Part shown: positions 19,187 to 29,579 of the stretch, one piece after another
Position numbering within the stretch: position 1 is the stretch's first letter
Layout: each line of letters begins with the position of its first letter
Source of the DNA: Symsagittifera roscoffensis
Lineage: Eukaryota; Xenacoelomorpha; Acoela; Convolutidae
Direction: 5' to 3'
Length of the DNA stretch: 64,000 nucleotides
NCBI RefSeq assembly: GCF_963678635.1
Contig: NC_087062.1
Location: 29,598,833 to 29,662,832 of the forward strand
Translations under genes and position numbers: made by a program
Notes under the pieces: model-generated
What the model was told of the DNA's origin: nothing
Seen by the model: only the letters and a program-made list of their open reading frames with translations
Database searches by the model: none

Positions 19187-21794
19187 CTCGACTTTTGTGT
19201 GTGCCGGTAGTAATTTATGTTTGATTTTCCATAAATGGCAAATTATTTTCCAATCGAGATACAAGGAAACCGGAAGTACCTTGTATTCCATCTTAAGATC
19301 GGATGAAGAATCAAATTTTTCACAGCAGGTCTTTCTTGCCCAACTCAGTAGTTTTTCAAGCAATATTTTTAGATTGGACGTCAAACTGCTTGATAGTTTT
19401 GCTGGGTAGTGCAGATGGCTTATGACTAAAGCGTTCATTAATAGTAATCGGTTTTTGATTGTCAGGGTTTTTTTTATCGATTGTAATGTTTTGATCTGAT
19501 CTCGCAAGCCAATTTTCTAAATATATTTTTAACTTTTCCCTGAAAAGTTAGAAATTGATGTAGATTAACCCCAAATATTTAACTTCTGGCTTTTCTTCTA
19601 TTTTGTTATTATCAAATTTCAGACTGAGCTTTGGATTGTGGTTTAAGCCTTGATAATTTTGCTAAATTTTATTAAAGTTTTCTTCGAGTTTTAGAGAATG
19701 TTTTGTGAAGTATCGAGACAAATTCTGACAGGATGTTTACAATAGCTCTCGAGCATTTTTGATGCAATTATCATCAAAAAAAAGTAGTGTATCATCTGCA
19801 TATTGTACCATTTTGCAAGATTCAGTTAAATTTTTGTTCAGGTCGTTTATGTATAGGTTGAAAATTGGGGTTTCAAAATTGTAGCTTGAAGTATGCCTTG
19901 GTGAAGTGAGATCAAATTGGATTTATTATGATTTAGTACAGATTTCTGCTGTCTTTTGTTAATAAAACAACGAATCATTTCAGTTACTGACTCAGAGAAT
20001 CCCAAATCATTCAATTGGTTCTTTAAATGATCGTGGTTGATAAAATTGAAAGTTTTGGATAGATCTAATAAAAAACACGGCAACATATTTGTTTGCATCT
20101 ATTGATTCGCGGAAGAACGCAATGAAAAAAGGATGGAGTCCATCGTCGAATATGAAGTTCTAAAACCAAATTGGGTGTTGCTGAGCAGATTATTAGATAA
20201 TAAATAAAAATTCTTTTGTTTTTATAGTAGTTTATAGACCTGTTATGGAGATTGGTCTATAGTCCTCTGCCATTTCTGTGTCATCTTTCTGTATATTGGG
20301 GTAACAAACTTTTCAGTCTTGTTGGAAATAAATTGTACTTAATGAATTCATTTATGAGAAATGTAAGGTGTGGATACGTTTCATTGCGCCTATCTTTCAG
20401 AGCCCAGGCTAAAAGATCAGAGGTCCGGGTGGTTTATTTGCGTTTAAAAATGCTATTTCTTTTTTACATTCAATTTGACGTGCAAACTGGAACTTATTTT
20501 TTTTTGCGTTCTTTTTTGGTCCTTGTGTTGTGATGGTAGAATCAATTACGTTTTTACTATTTTTTGGCTCAAAAAAAACATCCGAGTACAAAACTTGTAA
20601 TTCAAAAAATTTGCCATTTTGAAGTTGTTTGCTAGTGCTTCACCAAACGAAATTTTTAGTAGTGTGATATTGTTTGCTGATTTTTGTGGTTTCCTTGTGT
20701 CATTCACTATATACCATTTCTGTCGCTCAGTTGTTTTAGAGTTAAATAAATTCGATTTGAAAGTATTGTCTTTCAGGTTGACTTTTGGTTTTTCATTCCA
20801 AATGCAGACATATATTGTGCACATATTTTACGGCAGCTTACTATAATTGAATAGGAAACGTTGAACATTTTTTCAGGGTTATTTTGCCTGTAGAAAGACT
20901 CCCAATTAATGCTTGTTGGGGCAGTTTCAAATTCTTCTTCTGAATTTTTTGATTTATCGCAGATAGTACGCTTAAACGGCACAGTTTCATCAAGTAACTT
21001 CAATTCAGATATCAAAAATTTAGCTAAGTGATCAGTTATAATTGTTGGAGTGGAACTTGAAACTTTGATCTTCAATTCGGTGAGTTTAAATCTGTGTTAA
21101 AATAGTCAATCAGTGTTTTTGAATGAGTTGGTGTTGTTTTATTGACAACTTCTAAATTATAGGGCGTTAAAATTGTATCCAAGGATTGTTTTGCTTGAGT
21201 ATTTGAATAGTTAAGGTTGTAGTCGCCCAAAAGAACAATATTTGAATTATAGGTTTGTGCGAAGTCAACTGACAGAGCAAAATTATCGACAAACTCTATT
21301 TTGTTAGATTTACTTGGAGTATAGGAAATATTTAAAAATGTTGATCTTTCAGTTTTGTTCTTTGATATTTTAAAATCTACCCAGATGCTGTCATACTTTT
21401 GATGAAATAAGTTTAGATCCCTGCGTAGTGTAGGGTGTAAGGTTTTAGGAATGAGTAACATGACGCCCCCTCCTTTTAAGATTTTTTTCGCTTGCGACTG
21501 CTGATCTATCACATCGAAATGATCACTATATAGTGTCCGTAAGTTTTTTTCCTTAGAGTCATTAAACCATGTCCCAGAGACCCCATAAATTGTGTTTAAT
21601 CCACATGTATTTACTAGTTTTTGTAAATTTGACCTTTTTTGTTTAAACTCTTGCAGTTTGAGTGTAGATTTTATTTTGTTTCCGTAACTGTTTAATTTCT
21701 CCGATATATCATTAAATTGCACAATTGGACGTGGATTTGGCTTAATGTCGCCGCAGCATAAAAGTAAATTTGACAAAATAATTAACAATACGAG
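19157..21794 (-). mobile_element. LINE-X copy 1 (APE endonuclease and RT), decayed
   Basis: Read on the minus strand from 21794 downward: a GDIKPNPRP segment, APE endonuclease (GGGVMLLIP, LGDYNLN, ITDHL), an ORF2 linker, RT motif A (LLDLSKTFNFINH at about 20070-20035), a degenerate QG box, YADDTLLF at about 19810-19785, and a C-terminal RT tail ending at 19157. The frame is broken in several places. The domain order and the SGNH-type ORF1 upstream of copy 2 place it in the CR1/Jockey superclade. It is the left unit of a 2.7-kb tandem duplication. Confidence 0.75.
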
Positions 21795-22178
21795 GCAAGG
21801 CAGTGTCATGAGCTCCCATCGGGGATCGTCAATCATCACATTGAAAATAGCCTGCAATGTATTTCGAATGCACTCGTCAAATCGGTGTAAGGAAGTAGTT
21901 TTAAGGAAAAGAGTTGAGGTTCGCAGTATGTACATCAGTTTCGGGATATAAAAGCAGTTTTTTAAAAGAAAGAAAGCAACATGGGAAGGTAGGGATCGCA
22001 ATCGACTGCACGTTCGACTGAGTTTTTCAAGCAATATTTTTAGATTGGATGTCAAACTGCTTGATAGTTTTGCTGGGTAGTGCAGATGGCTTATGACTAA
22101 AGCATTCATTAATAGTAATCGGTTTTTGATTGTCAGGGTTTTTTTTATCGATTGTAATGTTTTGATCTGATCTCGCAA
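21072..22178 (-). pseudogene. Chimeric open frame: LINE-X RT tail + REL-1 fragment + LINE-X endonuclease
   Basis: A single 368-codon frame made by the tandem duplication. Residues 1 to about 53 are the RT C-terminal region of LINE-X copy 2. Residues about 54-129 come from REL-1 (SRTCSRLRSLPSHVAFF to DPRWELMTLPC). The remainder starts LVLLIILSNLLLCCGDIKP and is the APE endonuclease of LINE-X copy 1, with GGGVMLLIP and LGDYNLN. No promoter or start context is evident, so I do not claim it is expressed. Open reading through two joints is notable but may be chance. Confidence 0.7.
21795..22021 (-). repeat. REL-1 fragment trapped between the two LINE-X copies
   Basis: Matches 15053-15280 and 24475-24701 almost perfectly. 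Its lower-coordinate edge is the REL/LINE-X joint at GCAAGGCA; its upper edge is the duplication joint, where AGTT (22021-22024) is shared by both partners. Confidence 0.85.
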
Positions 22179-24474
22179 GCCAATTTTCTAAATATATTTT
22201 TAACTTTTCCCTGAAAAGTTAGAAATTGATGTAGATTAACCCCAAATATTTAACTTCTGGCTTTTCTTCTATTTTGTTATTATCAAATTTCAGACTGAGC
22301 TTTGGATTGTGGTTTAAGCCTTGATAATTTTGCTAAATTTTATTAAAGTTTTCTTCGAGTTTTAGAGAATGTTTTGTGAAGTATCGAGACAAATTCTGAC
22401 AGGACGTTTACAATAGCTCTCGAGCATTTTTGATGCAATTATCATCACAAAATAGTAGTGTATCATCTGCATATTGTACCATTTTGCAAGATTCAGTTAA
22501 ATTTTTGTTCAGGTCGTTTATGTATAGCTTGAAAATTGGGGTTTCAAAATTGTAGCTTGAAGTATGCCTTGGTGAAGTGAGATCAAATTGGATTTATTAT
22601 GATTTAGTACAGATTTCTGCTGTCTTTTGTTAATAAAACAACGAATCATTTCAGTTGCTGACTCAGAGAATCCCAAATCATTCAATTGGTTCTTTAAATG
22701 ATCGTGGTTGATAAAATTGAAAGTTTTGGATAGATCTAATAAAAAACACGGCAACATATTTGTTTGCATCTATTGATTCGCGGAAGAACGCAATGAAAAA
22801 AGGATGGAGTCCATCGTCGAATATGAAGTTCTTAAACCAAATTGGGTGTTGCTGAGCAGATTATCAGATAATAAATAAAAATTCTTTTGTTTTTATAGTA
22901 GTTTATAGACCTGTTATGGAGATTGGTCTATAGTCCTCTGCCATTTCTGTGTCATCTTTCTGTATATTGGGGTAACAAACTTTTCAGTCTTGTTGGAAAT
23001 AAATTGTACTTAATGAATTCATTTATGAGAAATGTAAGGTTTCTCATTTATGAGAAACGTTTCATTGCGCCTATCTTTCAGAGCCCAGGCTAAAAGATCA
23101 GAGGTCCGGGTGGTTTATTTGCGTTTAAAAATGCTATTTCTTTTTTACATTCAATTTGACGTGCAAACTGGAGCTTATTTTTTTTGCGTTCCCTTTTGGT
23201 CCTTGTGTTGTGATGGTAGAATCAATTACGTTTTTATTATTTTTTGCCTAAAAAAAAACATCCGAGGACAAAACTTGTAATTCAAAAAATTTGCCATTTT
23301 GAAGTTGTTTGCTAGTGCTTCACCAAACGAAATTTTTAGTAGTGTGATATTGTTTGCTGATTTTTGTGGTTTCCTTGTGTCATTCACTATATACCATTTC
23401 TGTCGCTCAGTTGTTTTAGAGTTAAATAAATTCGATTTGAAAGTATTGTCTTTCAGGTTGACTTTTGGTTTTTCATTCCAAATGCAGACATATATTGTGC
23501 ACATATTTTACGGCAGCTTACTATAATTGAATAGGAAACGTTGAACATTTTTTCAGGGTTATTTTCCCTGTAGAAAGACTCCCAATTAATGCTTGTTGGG
23601 GCAGTTTCAAATTCTTCTTCTGAATTTTTTTATTTATCGCAGATAGTACGCTTAAACGGCACAGTTTCATCAAGTAACTTCAATTCAGATATCAAAAATT
23701 TAGCTAAGTGATCAGTTATAATTGTTGGAGTGGAACTTGAAACTTTGATCTTCAATTCGGTGAGTTTAAATCTGTGTTAAAATAGTCAATCAGTGTTTTT
23801 GAATGAGTTGGTGTTGTTTTATTGACAACTTCTAAATTATAGGGCGTTAAAATTGTATCCAAGGATTGTTTTGCTTGAGTATTTGAATAGTTAAGGTTGT
23901 AGTCGCCCAAAAGAACAATATTTGAATTATAGGTTTGTGCGAAGTCAACTGACAGAGCAAAATTATCGACAAACTCTATTTTGTTAGATTTACTTGGAGT
24001 ATAGGAAATATTTAAAAATGTTGATCTTTCAGTTTTGTTCTTTGATATTTTAAAATCTACCCAGATGCTGTCATACTTTTGATGAAATAAGTTTAGATCC
24101 CTGCGTAGTGTAGGGTGTAAGGTTTTAGGAATGAGTAACATGACGCCCCCTCCTTTTATGATTTTTTTCGCTTGCGACTGCTGATCTATCACATCGAAAT
24201 GATCACTATATAGTGTTCGTAAGTTTTTTTCCTTAGAGTCATTAAACCATGTCCCAGAGACCCCATAAATTGTGTTTAATCCACATGTATTTACTAGTTT
24301 TTGTAAATTTGACCTTTTTTGTTTAAACTCTTGCAGTTTGAGTGTAGATTTTATTTTGTTTCCGTAACTGTTTAATTTCTCCGATATATCATTAAATTGC
24401 ACAATTGGACGTGGATTTGGCTTGATGTCGCCGCAGCATAAAAGTAAATTTGACAAAATAATTAACAATACGAG
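22022..24474 (-). mobile_element. LINE-X copy 2, near-identical tandem copy
   Basis: Nearly the same sequence as 19350-21794, with scattered substitutions and a few indels. One difference is an 18-bp palindromic insertion near 23040. Copy 2 stops at the LLEKL codons of the RT tail, where the duplication joint replaces the last ~200 bp found in copy 1. Confidence 0.8.
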
Positions 24475-24681
24475 GCAAGGCAGTGTCATGAGCTCCCATC
24501 GGGGATCGTCAACCATCACATTGAAAATAGCCTGCAATGTATTTCGAATGCACTCGTCAAATCGGTGTAAGGAAGTAGTTTTAAGGAAAAGAGTTGAGGT
24601 TCGCAGTATGTACATCAGTTTCGGGATATAAAAGCAGTTTTTTAAAAGAAAGAAAGCAACATGGGAAGGTAGGGATCGCAA
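23752..24681 (-). pseudogene. REL-1 fragment fused to LINE-X endonuclease (copy 2)
   Basis: 309-codon frame. The first ~69 residues are REL-1 sequence ending WELMTLPC; the rest is LINE-X APE endonuclease starting LVLLIILSNLLLCCGDIKPN. The fusion frame is the same as in the chimeric frame at 21072-22178, so the REL/LINE-X joint predates the tandem duplication. Endonuclease motifs GGGVMLLIP and LGDYNLN are present; the segment after NSPN is out of frame. Confidence 0.75.
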
Positions 24682-25117
24682 TCGACTGCACGTTCGACTG
24701 AGTTCATCAAGTTTCTCATTAACAACGGCTTTTTGTGCGTTTTCGCCGATAGGAGCACCTAAGAGGACTAAATCTGTGGGTTCAGTGATGGTAATATGAG
24801 GAAAAACCGCCAGGAAAGATTGGATAATCGAATCCCTCTCTCGTGCATCATCACATAAAAGAGCATAAAAGTTGCTTCAATATAAAAAATATGCAACAAA
24901 AAGAGAATTTAATACAGCCGTAAAAAGAGGGGGAAATCCAACATATCTTTTGATTTCAAAATTTGAACATGAAAACAATTTTGACTTGAAGGTTTTTTGA
25001 TCTAAAATGGCCAAATCTCCAAAATAACTGGGTTTCGGATAAACTTTAAAAAAAACCTTAAATGGCCGACAGCATACAACTGAACTTTCTATATTAAAAA
25101 AAATGAAACCGTTTCAA
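24475..25117 (-). repeat. 643-bp near-identical copy of REL-1 sequence
   Basis: Exactly the same length as 15053-15695, with only a handful of substitutions and no indels. It includes the same truncated REL coding start and the same 5' non-coding flank. It lies between LINE-X ORF1 (upper side) and ORF2 (lower side). Confidence 0.9.
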
Positions 25118-25329
25118 CTTCGTTGCAATCGATGAAATAAGCACAAAGAAGCTAGTTTAAAGGTTATTTGTTAACACTGACATTTTTGAAAACTCGAAAA
25201 CAGAAATACCAACCCGATACCAATTTCTTCTTAACTAGCTCTAGCGATAATAACGGCATAAAAATTTATTAGGGTTTGGAGGAATAGTAAAATTAATGAA
25301 TTTACTGCCTGACCGTTGATAAGGATAGA

Positions 25330-26130
25330 TCCGATTTATAGAATTGTTTTGCTTCTGATCATTGAAGTTTTGTACATTTCATGGGCGGGTAGATTGTCAG
25401 AATATTGGCATATGAAAGATCTGAGGCAGTTACGTAAAAAAGGGACACCATGCTCGTCATTTAAGTGAATATTGACCCAATGGAGAAAGCTCCAGTTGTT
25501 GTTGCTTTTTATCATTGTATTTAGTTTCAGCACTTGAAAACCAGATTTATAGCCGTATGTACAATTAAAATAATCATTATACAAATCCACTCAGTTATTT
25601 GTCTCTATGTTATCCAAAATTGGTGGTATGTCGCATATTACCACTTTTTCAGGTATGAACTTTTGCACTAATAATTCAATCAATTCCTCAAATTTTATCG
25701 AGAAGTCATTCACATGTTTAAATTTCCTCTTTAAAATAGAGTTAGTGCCATCCAGAATAATTACGCATAAGTTCCGAGCTTGAATATTTAGTTAGCAATT
25801 TCAGTTTTTCCTCTGTGCTACTGCCCGTATATGAAAAGATTTTCGTGTCGTTGAGCATAGTTTCTGTTCTGATTCTAGCTGTGATTCTAGAAGCCAAAAT
25901 TAAGTTTTTAGTATCTTCGGGAAGTTTGATGGGCTCAAACTCACGTATAACTGGGGTCTTGGTACTGAGGTTTTGGATGTTTGAATCCTGAATCTGTCCA
26001 GAAGTTCCACTCGCACTTTTCCTCTGTTTGATTGATGACGTTGATAATATTTCTATAGTCTTCTATCTGGTCGTACAGATCTGCATAATATGGAAGAATA
26101 TTTGAGTTCGCTTTTCGTTTTCAAAAATTC
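25330..26130 (-). pseudogene. LINE-X ORF1, SGNH/GDSL esterase-type, decayed
   Basis: On the minus strand the segment reads, with stops and shifts, NLILASRITARI, then VIILDGTNSIL, then KFIPEKVVICDIPPIL, then a 84-codon open piece (25336-25590). This is the order of the SGNH hydrolase-like esterase in ORF1 of CR1-type LINEs: the nucleophile block, the Asn block (GTN) and a PP block. The nucleophile position (usually GDS/GSS) reads ASR, so catalytic Ser is lost. It lies directly upstream of the REL fragment and LINE-X ORF2, consistent with one original two-ORF element. Confidence 0.55.
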
Positions 26131-26592
26131 GATGTTCAAAAAATTTGAAGAAATTTTTAGGATTTGAGTTGAATTAATTGTGATTTAGGTTTTATTGCTG
26201 GGTTTTGAAATGTTTCTCGTATTAAGAAAGAAACTTTGCATAGTTTAGCAGAAATAATTTGGCAGAGATAATCAGGCAAAAATTTGTCCAAGTTAGAAGG
26301 GAAGTAGTAATCAGAATATCGTAATGAACAGTAATCCAAATGAGCGTAGACCAAATAAGTTTTTGGAACTGAAGAAAATGTTTATTTTGGAAATATCAGA
26401 TATTTATATTTATTTGCTTTCAATTTGATTTTTTCTATTTTATTTGGTAATATGTAAGAATAATTGAATTTGCTTTTTGTTTTCGAAAATTCGATGTTTA
26501 AAATTTTTTTGGAATTTTCTAAATTTTGAGTTGAAATACTGAGATTAAGAATTTATTGCTGAGAATTGAAATGTTTCTCGTATCAAGAAAAA
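26094..26592. repeat. Diverged direct repeat, two ~137-bp copies
   Basis: Copies at 26094-26230 and 26456-26592 share TTTTCGAAAATTCGATGTT, TTTTGAGTTGAA, TTTATTGCTG and TTGAAATGTTTCTCGTAT in the same order. They lie upstream of LINE-X ORF1 on the minus strand and may be 5'-UTR promoter repeats of that LINE. Confidence 0.55.
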
Positions 26593-26813
26593 AAATTGGC
26601 ATAAGCTTGCATCTCTCAATTTTAGAAAGTTTTCATCAAGATTAAATCATGAAACTCAGAGCGAAGTAACTAGAACCCAGGATTACTATTTCGAAAAATA
26701 GCTTGTCGAATGATCTTATTGGACAAGTTTTTAAGTTTCCATTTACCTGAAAATGGAGATTTTGACGACAAACGTTTTGTGCGTAATTTCCGTAGAAAGT
26801 TACTTTACTCTGA

Positions 26814-27100
26814 GTTCTCTGAAGCATATGAGGCGAAAGTGACTTCTACAACTAAAACGGATGAAGTTAGGTCTGTTCTCTGAAGCATATGAGGCGAAAG
26901 TGACTTCTACAACTAAAACGGATGAAGTTAGGTCTGTTCTCTGAAGCATATGAGGCGAAAGTGACTTCTACAACTAAAACGGATGAAGTTAGGTCTGTTC
27001 TCTGAAGCATATGAGGCGAAAGTGACTTCTACAACTAAAACGGATGAAGTTAGGTCTGTTCTCTGAAGCATATGAGGCGAAAGTGACTTCTACAACTAAA
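26814..27100 (+). repeat. 61-bp tandem repeat, 4.7 units
   Basis: Units start at 26821, 26882, 26943, 27004 and 27065 when counted from GAAGCATATG. The first four are essentially identical and the last diverges after about 40 bp. The array directly precedes LINE-Z ORF1, so it may be a 5'-UTR array or a local satellite. It is not CRISPR-like: there are no unique spacers. Confidence 0.9.
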
Positions 27101-27152
27101 ATGCATGGACTTAATCTAATTGTTGTGATAAACGTATTAAATAGTTCCAGAG

Positions 27153-27982
27153 TTGATGACAAACCCGAAGGGTCGCCGTGGCGGCTCTTGTTCCTCGGCA
27201 TCGCAAGCAAACGAGGGACTGTCGAAAATGCATCGCTGGGGGAACAAAGACAGCAAATGGATCGAGTGTGAACATTGCAGTCGATGGTTCCACAAACAAT
27301 GCGCAACTATCCCTGATTCGGTGTTTGAATTTCTAGATGCTATTCCCAACCTTCTTTACGTATGCGATTTTTGTATTACCGTTACCAAGAAGAAAATCAA
27401 AACTGATGTGCAATTTGTTGAAAGCGGTGATCTGAAACAGACTATCGTTGACGCAGTTCGCGAAACTCTGACAGCAAGTGTTGCAAATGATATTGGAACC
27501 TGATATTCAGAAAATTGTACGCCACTAGCTGGCAACTACGAGAACTGAAACTACGAGAAGCCGGAATACTGCAACTCGAATCAAGGGTGTTCCTGCTTGT
27601 ACTACTAACATTTACGCTGACAGAATAAACCATGATTCTAATGTGATAAACTAGATTTTCACAACTCTTGATGAGTTTGACCCGAAAAAATTTAGCTACT
27701 GTTGATCGACTCGGACGCTATGTCCCAACTTCTAACCGACAAATATCTTTTCTAGTACGAGTCACAAACGAGTGGACTGCGAAAAAATCTTTTGCCACAG
27801 GACATTTTTGCGGAACCATTCTTATCCTGTATATCTTTCTACATCTTTGTCGTCAGAAGATTTTTTTACTGGAAAAACAAGTTTTAAATAAGCGATTTCA
27901 AATGATTGACGATGGCACTCCTCGGAATCAGCGATGGACAAAAGGACCACGTGTGTTCATAACGGCCAACCAGTTGAGCTAA
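27153..27982 (+). pseudogene. LINE-Z ORF1 with PHD finger
   Basis: The first open piece (27153-27503) has WIECEHCSRWFHKQC and LLYVCDFC, the second half of a PHD finger (C-x2-C, W-x-H-x2-C, C-x2-C); the first Cys pair is not clear. The second piece (27668-27982) has VDRLGRYVPTSNRQISFLV, a conserved block seen downstream of the PHD finger in CR1-like ORF1 proteins. A frameshift region (27504-27667) separates them. In this LINE group ORF1 is thought to act as a nucleic-acid or chromatin-binding partner. Confidence 0.65.
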
Positions 27983-28164
27983 CATCTAACATCATGACCA
28001 ACCAGTTGAACTAACATCGGGTGCAAACAGCTTGCATTGTCTGAACGTTAGAAGTATTGTCAGTTAGGATAAACGTTTACCTCTTCTACATTGTCTGATT
28101 TTGGAGAAACCAGCTATCATGTCTATGTGAAACGTGGTTAGACGACAATTTTTCTAATGGTGAA

Positions 28165-28840
28165 GTGTTACCTCACTCTGATTATCAAATTGTATCACGT
28201 TTTGATCTTGTTCACGGGTGCCATGGAGGTGTACTTATTGCCGTAAACAAGTTGACTGGTGATTATATTGATATCACTGTACACGATTTTGATTTCATTT
28301 GTGGCTGCGTGTTCATGTTTTCAGACGTTTCCTACCTTTTACCATCTGTCTACAACCCACCAACTGCTTCCCAGTTCAGAATTCTGATTGAACAACTCCT
28401 CATTGCTTTGCAGAGGTATCTTTCCATCTACCAAAATTACCTTGACAACATTTCGCGTATTAGTTCCAGTTATTTTCATTACTGGCGACTTCAACCTTCC
28501 TGATACTTGCTGGTAATCTCTTAATAGCTCTTCTGATTACAGTTGTGATTGCTTGAATTATCGTGACTGACTCAGGTAATTTTGTCCAATTCGTTGATTG
28601 TCCGACGCATCAGGCTAGTAACACTGGCTAGTACAGACAGTGTTGAAAGTTGCAACGTTGTTGGTTGCAGCAAAACAGATATTTCTGATCACTATGCCGT
28701 TTCAGCGGACATTTTTATGCCTTCTTCGTCCACAGACGCACAATTGCCTGAGAAATGCTTGTCTAAAGCGTCGTTTGACTGGAACTTTTTTCCTGTCAAT
28801 AATATCACATTGTTCAATTTTTGTTCTCAAGTTTATTGAG
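28165..28840 (+). pseudogene. LINE-Z APE endonuclease
   Basis: Open pieces 28165-28503 and 28582-28839 plus an intervening shifted piece carry GGVLIAVN, YNPP, TGDFNLPD (other frame, about 28485) and SDHYAV. These are the core motifs of apurinic-type LINE endonucleases. The start of the domain is not visible in frame. The last 95 bp, starting CACAATTGCCTGA, are reused as the 5' ends of tandem units 2 and 3. Confidence 0.65.
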
Positions 28841-29248
28841 TTAGTACCGATGTGGTTAACTCATAGAGTAATTTCGGATAGGGTACACCGTCTGCTCGTC
28901 ATGCTATCTTATTTTCGGCCGGATAGATTCGTGCAACTTCTTAGTCTAATACCGATCCTAATCTTACTCTTATATCTACTAGTCTCAGGGTGTTTAACTA
29001 GTCTCTGCTAGGCTCAATAGATCTACAGTATACTGGCTTATGCAACTGCTGAAGTTCTCTTGGAGAGGCAACTAATTTCTAGGTTAAATTCAAAACTCTC
29101 TGGTGCTGAAATTACAAGTAATTTCAGCACTTGCAAATAAGTGGGTTGTTAGTTGGATGGATTATGATTGGTTAAAATTAAATATTTTACAGTGGTAAAA
29201 TATCTAATTTATCCAATAATAAAATGTAGTTTAGATCAGGTTCCATTA

Positions 29249-29485
29249 TCATCCTACTATTTACAGCACTATCTTTTTTCATGAAAGGTGGTATTCCTTG
29301 ATCATCGACGCCCTTGATTGCAGCAGTCGGATGAAACGCAAAAACCGTTCTCTGTAACCCCATTATTTTTCCTCGCATACCATACACTTGATGAATAAAG
29401 TGACTACTGGAACTTGCCTTACCAAGTCAGAGAACTCTTAAACACTCCAAACCGCTTTATCAGAGTCAATGGAACTAGATAAGAT
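29249..29485 (-). other. Unidentified ~240-bp insert inside LINE-Z, copy 1
   Basis: The same segment occurs at 35237-35477 and 36966-37207. It does not resemble LINE coding sequence on the plus strand. On the minus strand it has an open frame beginning MYGMRGK and containing FAFHPTAAIK and SAVNSRMI. Most differences between the three copies keep this frame open, but three copies are too few to claim selection. It may be an exon fragment of a host gene captured by the element. Confidence 0.4.
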
Positions 29486-29579
29486 TGTATGGAACTAGAT
29501 ACAATAGAACTAGATACAACCAATTTAAATTTCTAGCGATCAGTCGGTTAATTTTAATGTCTTATTTTTAATTTCGCTT

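Noticed and set aside
26814-27100. CRISPR-like array
   Set aside because: The units are contiguous 61-bp tandem repeats without unique spacers, in a eukaryotic sequence.
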